Shown here in pieces: positions 30,857 through 37,244 of a stretch of 37,244 nt of DNA (the first letter of the stretch is position 1; every line of letters begins with the position of its first letter). Where the stretch lies: the IMG/VR virus record IMGVR_UViG_3300040801_004010, positions 1-37,244 of that record; one strand, given 5' to 3'. A program made the translations under genes and the position numbers. This DNA is from a virus. The notes under the pieces were generated by a model, which worked only from the letters and a program-made list of their open reading frames with translations, made no database searches and had not been told where the DNA came from.

Positions 30857-32345
30857 AATTAATGCACTTAATAACGTAGAGTTTCCCGCATCCTCTGATA
30901 GCTGGGAATTTATTATGACAATGTTTGAGAATTTACAAAACATTGCAAGAATCCGTGAAGGTAATTATATTTTAACAGGTTGTGTTGAAACTGGAGGTAA
31001 TGTATCAGATGGTTATGTAGTGGTAGATGGCGAAATTCTTCCGTTTCAGGGAGGCACTAAAACTTCTTTTGTGATAATTGAAGAGACGAATCAAAATGTA
31101 TTAGATCAGGGAGTAACATATAATAATGTATATACAACACGAAAAGTACGATTTGGTACGGGTGCAGGACAAATTGCTTGGTCAACTTTTGAGCGTGGTA
31201 TTGACAGGAACTATACAAAGCAGGAAATTACTGCACACAATACATACAATATTGCAAAAACAGTTGGTATAATTGATATTAATGTTAGTGCAGATGGAAC
31301 TACAACGCTTAATCTTCCGGTTGCTGGGCTTAACAACAGGGGTAATACAATTACTGTTAAGTATTATATAAATCCCACTTATGGATGTTCGTTAATTATA
31401 AATCATTCAGGAAACGAATTGTATAATCACTCACTTGGTGATACTATTGAAGGCTATCTTAAATTGAAATCGAACGGCACAACATGGGTTATTATGCCTT
31501 CAAATATTAAGGCATCAACAAATTTTTTAGGTTTATCTCAAAGATCATCACAAAGTCAGTTTGATGCTGGATCTGCTGATCCTGAATTCTTTGTTCATCC
31601 AAGTACATTGAAATCACGTAAGCCGTTTAGGAATTATACAGTAAAAACACAAGATGGTAATGCATATACAATTCCTGACACGACCGATGTATTGCATATT
31701 AATTATGTGGACGATTATCAATACATTAATTTTCCTGATGCAACATTACATAAAAACAGAAAGATAGCAGTTTATGGGCTGCATGAAATGAATCCATTAC
31801 CTGCAACTAATTTTGTGTATCAATCTGACGAATGGAATATACAAAGTTTTCCTTTAACATTTCAATTCTCATGTTGGCAATCAACAGGACAGGCATGGGT
31901 TCCTGTAGCAGTTAGAACCGCTCTGGCTTGTCCTTACATTTACATCAACGGAATAAAATCAGGTGAGGTATTACGGAACCTATTGGGTGAACACTCAAAA
32001 ATACAAGAGGTTACAGACATAACTGAATTCCTTAGAATTGGAATGAATCGCATTAGCATAAAAGAGCTAAAGGATGAGATATCCTATTTTGAATCATTGG
32101 CATACTCAATTAACGGTGAAGTGCATCAAATTGAGGTACCAGAAAGCCTGAATGAAGGTGAAACAATAGATTTTACTATTGATGTAAAAGACGTTAATGA
32201 TAAAGTGAAAATTATTGCCAATGGTTATTATCAGTTAAGCGATAAAAAGATCCAATCATTACAATTTGGAGAGCCCGGAACCTACGACGATAATAAAAAC
32301 AAAATAGCTGACGAAAACGGCAAACCTATTAAAAAAGATAATTAA
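30849..32345 (+). CDS. Tail fibre / baseplate-attached fibre protein
   Basis: A protein of 498 residues with a start typical of fibre-base proteins (INALNNVEFPASSDSWEFIM) and a domain GYVVVDGEILPFQGG found in phage fibres of Bacteroidota. The later part is beta-rich with repeated strands, and the C-terminal region has a helix, then DFTIDVKDVNDKVKI. It probably starts the fibre series. The stop shares a base with the next start. Confidence 0.65.
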   Translation: MNRINALNNVEFPASSDSWEFIMTMFENLQNIARIREGNYILTGCVETGGNVSDGYVVVDGEILPFQGGTKTSFVIIEETNQNVLDQGVTYNNVYTTRKVRFGTGAGQIAWSTFERGIDRNYTKQEITAHNTYNIAKTVGIIDINVSADGTTTLNLPVAGLNNRGNTITVKYYINPTYGCSLIINHSGNELYNHSLGDTIEGYLKLKSNGTTWVIMPSNIKASTNFLGLSQRSSQSQFDAGSADPEFFVHPSTLKSRKPFRNYTVKTQDGNAYTIPDTTDVLHINYVDDYQYINFPDATLHKNRKIAVYGLHEMNPLPATNFVYQSDEWNIQSFPLTFQFSCWQSTGQAWVPVAVRTALACPYIYINGIKSGEVLRNLLGEHSKIQEVTDITEFLRIGMNRISIKELKDEISYFESLAYSINGEVHQIEVPESLNEGETIDFTIDVKDVNDKVKIIANGYYQLSDKKIQSLQFGEPGTYDDNKNKIADENGKPIKKDN

Positions 32346-33598
32346 TGTCAGCAAGAGACAGAAATACATTAAAGGGATGGTTTGAAACCAATGATTATCC
32401 AAATCAAAACCAGTTTTGGGATTGGCTAGATTCATTTTGGAACAAATTTGAAACTATATCCATGAGTGCAATAGAAGGTTTAACATCCGCACTTGGACTC
32501 AAAGCCGATCAGGAATATGTTGACAATGCGTTAGCGCAAAAGGCTGATCAAACAGACCTCGAAACCAATCAACAGGCTATTACTACATTGCAAGGTGATT
32601 CTCATACGCACGATAACAAAGTTGAAGTATTGGATAGTCTATCAAAACAAGGAGGTTTATTATACTTAGATGGTGAGCCTGTTGGAATGTCAGGAGTTGC
32701 TGCTACTATGTTTCTTCATGAAGAAAATTCGGATATAACAAATTATGAAAAGCTATTAACAATACCTGCTAATTCTCCTGAAGAATCTGACAGTGTACAG
32801 GTGTCTCAGGCAGATGGTGAGGTTTTAATTGATCAATATGTGACAGAACCCGGATTCCCAGGAGTTACTTTGTTACAGGGGGGCGTATGGAACTTCATAA
32901 CATTCCTGTCCGTCGATTCAAATGTAGGAGTGACACAAGGGCGCATTCGGGTATTCATTAGAGAACAGGACGGAACTGAAACCGAAATTTTTAACATTAT
33001 CACAAAGGAAATAAACCTTACAACTCCTGAAGAGTGTGTAAATACATACGTTACAGGAGACATAATATTAAATGAAACCGATAGATTGGTTATTAAGTAC
33101 TTTGCACTAACAACATCAGCAAACCTCAGAACAGTTACTCTTTATTACGAGGGTACAACCAACTATTCACGCTTACAGGTACCGTTTAGTATTGCGGACT
33201 TTCATTCTAACCAGGCTACGTTGGATAAGTTTATTGATAGCAATGGAGACATCCGGGCAAACGATAACTTCGAAGTCCAAGGTCAGGCAAATAGCAACGG
33301 AATAAACTATGCGTTCAATGCACTGCCTACATTTAATGCTAACAGTGGTAACGTTCAGGAAATGCCTGTAACAGGTAATTGCACATGCTCAATATCTAAC
33401 TTGAAGAATGGATCCACAATGATTATTGTATTGATTCAGGATGCCACAGGTGGACATACCATTACACTGGGTGCATCCTTTGGAACAAAAGCAAATCAAA
33501 GTGCAGATTTAAGTGCAGTGGCAGGCGATGAAAACCATATTACCGTATGGAAAACAAACGGTAAAACACGATATACAATTACAACAGTAACACCATAA
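32345..33598 (+). CDS. Tail fibre protein
   Basis: A protein of 417 residues beginning with a region often found in fibre proteins of Bacteroidota phages (DRNTLKGWFETNDYPNQNQF, then WDWLDSFW). A helical trimer-like segment with repeats of ALGLKADQ, ALAQKADQ and TDLETNQ (about 45-80) follows, then beta-rich domains, ending with a domain of the ITLGASFGTKANQ type, as in many phage tail tips. It probably forms the shaft and tip of a fibre. Confidence 0.68.
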   Translation: MSARDRNTLKGWFETNDYPNQNQFWDWLDSFWNKFETISMSAIEGLTSALGLKADQEYVDNALAQKADQTDLETNQQAITTLQGDSHTHDNKVEVLDSLSKQGGLLYLDGEPVGMSGVAATMFLHEENSDITNYEKLLTIPANSPEESDSVQVSQADGEVLIDQYVTEPGFPGVTLLQGGVWNFITFLSVDSNVGVTQGRIRVFIREQDGTETEIFNIITKEINLTTPEECVNTYVTGDIILNETDRLVIKYFALTTSANLRTVTLYYEGTTNYSRLQVPFSIADFHSNQATLDKFIDSNGDIRANDNFEVQGQANSNGINYAFNALPTFNANSGNVQEMPVTGNCTCSISNLKNGSTMIIVLIQDATGGHTITLGASFGTKANQSADLSAVAGDENHITVWKTNGKTRYTITTVTP

Positions 33599-33609
33599 AA
33601 AATAAAGAT

Positions 33610-34122
33610 ATGACAAAAGTATTATTACCTAAAGCAAAAATTCTTGTCGGACAATCACTTCATGATATAGCAATAAACTTGCAGATGATTGCCAATATTG
33701 AAAAATCGTTCGAAAATGGATTCGTTGTTTACAGCAATCCCGATCAGTCATTTTTCGAAGATGTACTTACAGAAGCAACCATTCGCACAATCGTTTCCGA
33801 AGGTGGTGAAGTTGAAGGATACATTATGTATGCAGCACTTCCATTTGATGTATATAGCCAGCAGGTACCGGTAGGCATGCCCAAAAGTTCCATGAAGGTA
33901 ACCACCGGAAGCGAAATAGTGTCGGCACAAAAAACATTTGCACAATGGGCTAATGCAGACCTGGCACAAACATTCTCACAAGATTTTCAAACCATCTACG
34001 TTACCACAACGCCACTGGGATATGCAATGAAAGGATCACATATTATTCAAATTGCCGATGCCCTTAACGGGACCTTCATCACAAAGCAACAATACGAAAG
34101 TCTAACTGTAATAACAGAGTAA
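33610..34122 (+). CDS. Putative fibre-associated protein
   Basis: A protein of 170 residues between two fibre genes. Features: VLVGQSLHDIAINLQMIANIEKS, similar in form to a LysM-like start, and a long beta-rich rest. No family recognised. One base separates its stop from the next gene's start. It may be a fibre connector or chaperone. Confidence 0.5.
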   Translation: MTKVLLPKAKILVGQSLHDIAINLQMIANIEKSFENGFVVYSNPDQSFFEDVLTEATIRTIVSEGGEVEGYIMYAALPFDVYSQQVPVGMPKSSMKVTTGSEIVSAQKTFAQWANADLAQTFSQDFQTIYVTTTPLGYAMKGSHIIQIADALNGTFITKQQYESLTVITE

Positions 34123-34123
34123 T

Positions 34124-35386
34124 ATGTTTACACATCCGGTTGGTAATTTTGGGAAGTTGGCACAGCAGCCTATCATGGAGTTTCAAACTAATAAGAATGG
34201 AACTTTCAATCCCATTATTACACCAACATCAGGAACGCTTATTTGGGAAATAGATGGAACGCTTTATACTACTAATTCACCATCGGTAGCATTAACAGGG
34301 GATACAGTTGATGTTAGAGTTTTTGCTAATAATGTAGTATTAGAAGAAGATGTAGCTGTTGATATGTCAAGTCAATACATCATTGGCGAGCTTGATTTTT
34401 CTCACTTTACAATTAATGGAGTATTTCATGCATATTTAAACCCAAATCTTACTTCAATATTATTCAGTTCGTCTGGAAATAGTAGTGATATATTTAATGT
34501 GAGTTATTGCAACTTATCAACTCTTGATGTTAGTTCGTTTACTTTTACTGATCATTTTCAGGCGAATGACAATAATAACTTATCTTCTATATCATTTAGT
34601 GCATCTGGTAATAGCACTAGTAACTTCCGAGTTAAATCATGTAATTTATCATCTCTTGATGTTAGTTCTTTTACTCTTAGTGGAATATTTTGGACCTATT
34701 CTAATTCAAATCTTACTTCATTATTATTCAGTTCATCTGTAAATTCTAGTTCAGATTTTTTATTATATAACTGTAATTTAAGTAGTTTAGATTTAAGTAG
34801 TTTTACCTTCTCAGGAAACGTATATGTGTATGCGAATCCAAATCTTACCTCAATATCATTTTCATCTAATTCAAGTTCGGTTACAAATATTAATATCGGT
34901 GATTGTGATATTAATGGAACTTTAGATCTAAGTTCGTTTACAATAAATGGAGGTATAGTTCAGTTGCGTAATAATACGAGCATGACTAATGTATTATTCA
35001 GTTCTTCTGGAAACAGCAGTAATAACTTTAGAATAAATAATTGCAACTTAATTTCATTAGATTTAAGTGGTTTTCAATTTGATGGGTTGGTGTGGTTACA
35101 AGATAATGAAAATCTAAATCAAGTTACTTGGAATTCAACAACTCCATTTCTACAAAATATATCTTCAATTTTATTTTCACGAGATGCTCTATCGCAGTCA
35201 GAAGTTGATGAGATATTTTCAATTATTGAAGATTATTTTTCTGTAAATACTCCTTTAAATGATTTACAGGTTAATACAGATTTAGGAACAAACGCAGCAC
35301 CAAGCACAGCAGGATTAGCTGATATAGCAACTATAGAAGGGTATTTCACAACAGCAGGCTTCACCTTTACAGCGAATACTAATTAA
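34124..35386 (+). CDS. Repeat-rich tail tip protein (LRR-like)
   Basis: A protein of 420 residues. After a start with an immunoglobulin-like domain (about 15-95), five repeats of about 44 residues follow: NLTSI-FSSSGNSS, then a turn ending in CNLSSLDVSSFTFSG. The LxxL pattern and the CNL step resemble a leucine-rich repeat or a BspA-like solenoid. The end has a Ser/Asn-rich part and a helix. It is the last fibre-type gene and more AT-rich than its neighbours, so it is a good candidate for the receptor-binding tip. Confidence 0.62.
   Translation: MFTHPVGNFGKLAQQPIMEFQTNKNGTFNPIITPTSGTLIWEIDGTLYTTNSPSVALTGDTVDVRVFANNVVLEEDVAVDMSSQYIIGELDFSHFTINGVFHAYLNPNLTSILFSSSGNSSDIFNVSYCNLSTLDVSSFTFTDHFQANDNNNLSSISFSASGNSTSNFRVKSCNLSSLDVSSFTLSGIFWTYSNSNLTSLLFSSSVNSSSDFLLYNCNLSSLDLSSFTFSGNVYVYANPNLTSISFSSNSSSVTNINIGDCDINGTLDLSSFTINGGIVQLRNNTSMTNVLFSSSGNSSNNFRINNCNLISLDLSGFQFDGLVWLQDNENLNQVTWNSTTPFLQNISSILFSRDALSQSEVDEIFSIIEDYFSVNTPLNDLQVNTDLGTNAAPSTAGLADIATIEGYFTTAGFTFTANTN
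34438..35107 (+). repeat. Five imperfect 132-bp coding repeats
   Basis: DNA of the solenoid repeats of the tail tip gene. Shared words such as tcttacttc, ttattcagttc and tgtaatttat recur with a period of about 132 bp. Such repeats can change number by recombination, which would change host range. Confidence 0.55.
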
Positions 35387-35387
35387 T

Positions 35388-35807
35388 ATGTATATAAGTT
35401 TATCAATATTCACCATATACACAATCTACGCATTAAGCATAAACGCAAAGAGCTATTCAGATACGTATTACAGCTTAAAGCGTAAGGTAATATTCATCGT
35501 ATTTACCTGGGGAATATCTCTATCCTTAATATATGCAATTACAGATATCAAATTAATCCTTGCCTGTTTTGGTTTGATATTAGTAGGTGCAGCATCAGCA
35601 ACAAAAGAAAGTAAAACAACTAAAATTGCTCACTGGGTAGGTGTAGTAATCGCTGTTATATTCTCACAGCTCTTTATTGCAGACTTAAGATATACGGCCC
35701 TAGTAGTCATAGGTTGCTTATTGTCGTTATTTACAAAGCGTCCATTGTTATGGTCAGAGTTTTCTTTATTCAGCGTACTATTTTTAAAAATATTTTATCA
35801 TGCATAA
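35388..35807 (+). CDS. Multi-span membrane protein
   Basis: A protein of 139 residues with about five hydrophobic segments (roughly 3-19, 31-51, 54-70, 80-100 and 103-120). It begins 1 bp after the tail tip gene. Number and spacing differ from a simple holin. Possible roles are a second holin, a superinfection exclusion protein or a moron; the sequence does not decide. Confidence 0.55.
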   Translation: MYISLSIFTIYTIYALSINAKSYSDTYYSLKRKVIFIVFTWGISLSLIYAITDIKLILACFGLILVGAASATKESKTTKIAHWVGVVIAVIFSQLFIADLRYTALVVIGCLLSLFTKRPLLWSEFSLFSVLFLKIFYHA

Positions 35808-35859
35808 ATTCGGAACAAACATACAACAAAACAATGTAAAATGATATCCTTCATATGAA

Positions 35860-36066
35860 ATGGGAACTTATAGAAAATCATGTTTTGAGTGCAAAAATAG
35901 AGTTGTTTGTAAAGGATCTAAGCGGATTGAATCAGTTTTATCGAAATTAATGAAGGAATATAATATAAGCATAAGAATTATGGATTGTGATAAATTTGAA
36001 CTAAGAGACGAATATAAAATAGCAGAAAATGAGAGGTATACATTTAAGGTAACAAGAAATAAATAA
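35860..36066 (+). CDS. Small Cys protein, possible Com-like zinc protein
   Basis: A protein of 68 residues with cysteines at 8, 11, 17 and 43 (CFEC, VVC, MDC), a likely zinc site, and a charged rest. It sits directly upstream of a long hairpin and a DNA methyltransferase. In Mu, Com is a zinc-finger protein of 62 residues that lies before mom and switches on its translation by binding a hairpin. The similarity here is in size, Cys content and order, not in clear sequence, so the link is inference. Confidence 0.5.
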   Translation: MGTYRKSCFECKNRVVCKGSKRIESVLSKLMKEYNISIRIMDCDKFELRDEYKIAENERYTFKVTRNK

Positions 36067-36070
36067 AATT

Positions 36071-36096
36071 CCGGGGTTTAAAAAGCCCCCGGCTTT
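36071..36096. terminator. Bidirectional terminator
   Basis: ccgggg pairs with ccccgg (36071-36076 and 36087-36092) for plus-strand transcripts of the late block. On the minus strand aaagcc-ggg-ggcttt followed by a run of T would end the small RNA from 36190. Confidence 0.6.
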
Positions 36097-36190
36097 CGTT
36101 CATTTTCTCCTACAAAAACAAACGTGCGCATCACACACAGCCGAGGGCAGTACCTTCGTGTGTATGATGCGCACGTTTTTTTGTAGGAGA
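36080..36190 (-). ncRNA. Candidate hairpin RNA, about 110 nt
   Basis: On the minus strand, a TATATTTG box at 36201-36194 lies 4 bases before the first arm of a 33-nt inverted repeat (36190-36158). The loop is 19 bases, the second arm runs to 36106, and a terminator follows at 36096-36080. The loop sequence gccctcggc can pair with gccgggggc of the terminator, which again gives a pseudoknot order. The RNA would be antisense to the leader of the methyltransferase gene. The same stem would form in a plus-strand mRNA. Confidence 0.5.
36106..36190. repeat. Long inverted repeat, 33-nt arms
   Basis: Left arm 36106-36138 and right arm 36158-36190 match over nearly their whole length, with only a 2-base bulge and a 1-base change near the loop; the cores are tctcctacaaaaa and acgtgcgcatca. 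The loop is 36139-36157. It ends 24 bp before the ATG of the methyltransferase. Confidence 0.85.
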
Positions 36191-36193
36191 TTA

Positions 36194-36201
36194 CAAATAT
36201 A
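36194..36201 (-). promoter_or_regulatory. Minus-strand -7 box of the hairpin RNA
   Basis: TATATTTG read on the minus strand. The -33 match (TTTCG near 36220-36224) is imperfect. Start predicted at about 36190-36188, the edge of the inverted repeat. Confidence 0.45.
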
Positions 36202-36214
36202 AACATTTTTTAAG

Positions 36215-37021
36215 ATGAGCGAAAAATTAGGATTAAAAACTCCCGTAACGTATTATGGCGGAAAACAACTATTAGCTAAAAAAATAATAAAGCTAATACC
36301 AGTGCATAACCTTTATTGCGAGCCTTTTGCTGGAGGTGCAGCGGTGTTTTTTACAAAACCGAGGTCAAACGTTGAAGTATTAAACGACACAAACAGAGAG
36401 TTAATTAACTTTTACAGGGTTGTTCAAAATGACTTTGTGAGCCTTGAGAATGAAGTTAAAATAACCTTGCACAGTCGAGATTTGCACCGTAAAGCATCGG
36501 TAATTTATAATAACCCTGATATGTTTAACGACATAAAACGAGCATGGGCATTATGGGTATTATCCTCTCAATGTTTTTCAGGTCAGTTAGACAGCTCGTG
36601 GGGTTACGATATATCAAAAAATTCCATGCCAAAAAGGTTAGGTAATAAAAAAGATGCATTCACTTATGAGTATGCCATTAGGCTACAGGATGTTCAATTG
36701 GAATGTGCAGATGCATTGTATATCATTAGAAGCCGGGATAAGGAGCAATCATTCTTTTATTGCGATCCACCATACTATAACTCAGATATGGGTCATTATG
36801 ATGGATATAGCATAGAAGACTTTGAGGCGTTGTTAAAATTACTCTCACATATCAAAGGAAAGTTCTTGTTAAGCTCATACCCTTCAGATATACTAAAGCA
36901 ATACACGAATGAATTTGGATGGCACACTCAACAATTTAATTGTAATGTATCTGTAAATGCTAAAGCAGGTAAGCAAAAGAAGAAAATTGAGGTAATGACA
37001 GCTAACTACCCCATTATTTAA
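36215..37021 (+). CDS. DNA adenine methyltransferase, D12/Dam class
   Basis: A protein of 268 residues. S-adenosylmethionine motif EPFAGGAAVFF (36-46) and catalytic motif DPPY (184-187) are in the D12-class order; the N-terminal VTYYGGKQLLAKKI is also typical. It methylates adenine in DNA, probably to protect phage DNA against host restriction. It has its own leader with the long hairpin and lies at the right end of the phage, the place of the DNA modification gene mom in Mu. The target sequence cannot be read; GATC is common for this class. Confidence 0.9.
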   Translation: MSEKLGLKTPVTYYGGKQLLAKKIIKLIPVHNLYCEPFAGGAAVFFTKPRSNVEVLNDTNRELINFYRVVQNDFVSLENEVKITLHSRDLHRKASVIYNNPDMFNDIKRAWALWVLSSQCFSGQLDSSWGYDISKNSMPKRLGNKKDAFTYEYAIRLQDVQLECADALYIIRSRDKEQSFFYCDPPYYNSDMGHYDGYSIEDFEALLKLLSHIKGKFLLSSYPSDILKQYTNEFGWHTQQFNCNVSVNAKAGKQKKKIEVMTANYPII

Positions 37022-37030
37022 ATTTCATTG

Positions 37031-37063
37031 TAATAGCCTTTAAAAAAAGATTAAAGGCTATTA
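37031..37063. terminator. Hairpin terminator after the methyltransferase
   Basis: taatagccttta (37031-37042) and taaaggctatta (37052-37063) form a perfect 12-bp stem with a 9-base loop, just past the last phage gene. It would stop late transcripts from running into host DNA. A TACCTTTG box overlaps its end (37062-37069), but no -33 element is found. Confidence 0.65.
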
Positions 37064-37084
37064 CCTTTGTGTGTGAAAAAAAAG

Positions 37085-37120
37085 GAACGATTCGTTTTAA
37101 ATTTTTGTACGATTCGATTT
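37085..37120 (+). other. Right-end transposase binding sites (two direct copies)
   Basis: GAACGATTCGTTTT (37085-37098) and GTACGATTCGATTT (37107-37120) are repeated at a 22-bp step. This is the spacing of adjacent 22-bp MuA sites at the right end of Mu. Site orientation is opposite to the left site at 24-37. The phage would end at the CA of 37131-37132, 12 bp beyond the outer site. Confidence 0.72.
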
Positions 37121-37133
37121 GACGATTATACAC

Positions 37134-37244
37134 CTAAAAAAACCAATTATTGCCTACGGTATTTTTCTTTACCTCATACCTCTGGCAATTGTATCTAATC
37201 TGATTTTCCCTGTCGGGACGTTTATGAGTGAACGCTTTATATTC
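37134..37244 (+). CDS. Interrupted host membrane protein, partial
   Basis: From just beyond the inferred phage end the frame reads LKKPIIAYGIFLYLIPLAIV, then FPVGTFMSERFIF, and runs off the window without a stop. This is a membrane span followed by a motif like that in TMTC-type (tetratricopeptide, mannosyltransferase-like) membrane proteins, where GT-MAERF-Y-PS is common. The gene would be broken by phage insertion; the other part is not in the window. Confidence 0.5.

Noticed and set aside
37062-37069. TACCTTTG as a promoter reading into the host gene
   Set aside because: The box is perfect but no TTG lies 17-21 bp upstream, and it overlaps the 3' arm of a terminator stem; kept only as a remark.
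1-37244. Diversity-generating retroelement, CRISPR array, tRNA or insertion sequence
   Set aside because: No reverse-transcriptase motif (xxDD type) and no template/variable repeat pair, no regular spacer array, no cloverleaf with T-arm, and no second transposase were seen.
1-37244. General enrichment of GATC as a methylation signal
   Set aside because: At this base composition about 120-130 GATC sites are expected by chance; by eye I could not show an excess, unlike for GGATCC.

Overview
This window holds a nearly complete Mu-like transposable phage (prophage) of a low-GC Bacteroidota host. The family evidence is a MuA-type DDE transposase, a MuB-type ATPase, a GemA (gp16)-like protein, DUF3164, a Mu gp27/28/29/30/36 packaging set, a ClpP-type head protease and a contractile tail with sheath, hub, spike, gp46-like wedge and J-type baseplate proteins. 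The host assignment rests on several -7 boxes of the Bacteroidota form TAnnTTTG, on AT-rich intergenic DNA and on the Bacteroidota flavour of many proteins. Near the right edge (about 37132/37133) the sequence changes from transposase-site DNA to an open frame that looks like an interrupted host polytopic membrane protein. The left phage end is not resolved and may lie just outside the window.

Layout. 1-557: left-end noncoding DNA with a transposase-site-like motif, an inverted repeat and a tandem repeat. 558-1252: repressor and Ner/Cro-like gene around a compact switch of two facing promoters and three ATCAAA repeats at exact 10-bp steps. 1269-10461: rightward early operon (transposase, two ATPases, GemA, DUF3164, a membrane/coiled-coil/zinc-finger protein, and many small genes, three of them under 60 codons). 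10450-11247: a structured RNA leading into a frameshifted regulator gene. 11252-11279: bidirectional terminator. 11279-19686 (minus strand): packaging, portal, head morphogenesis, tail completion and tape measure. 19838-37021 (plus strand): protease/scaffold, capsid, tail sheath and tube, tail chaperones with a -1 ribosomal frameshift, baseplate, lysis genes, fibres, a leucine-rich-repeat-like tail tip protein, a small Cys protein, a long hairpin and a Dam-type DNA methyltransferase.

How it works together. The repressor/Ner switch decides lysogeny. The transposase and ATPases replicate the phage by transposition between terminal sites. A mid-genome regulator (10640-11247), with an RNA leader able to pair with its own start codon, sits where Mu keeps its middle/late activators. 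Two divergent late blocks that start at about 19.7 kb build head and tail. An M15 endolysin, a holin candidate and a one-piece spanin would lyse the cell.

Most unusual points: (1) three loci (10484, 14595, 36190 on the minus strand) where a TAnnTTTG box is followed 4-5 bases later by a strong RNA stem, which looks like a family of phage small or leader RNAs; (2) at 10484-10649, a 14-bp helix and a 9-bp helix in pseudoknot order, with the first helix's 3' arm also complementary to the start codon of the next gene; (3) a small Cys protein, a long hairpin and a DNA modification gene at the right end, recalling com-mom of Mu; (4) a textbook A AAA AAC -1 frameshift site with a stem-loop in the tail chaperone genes.
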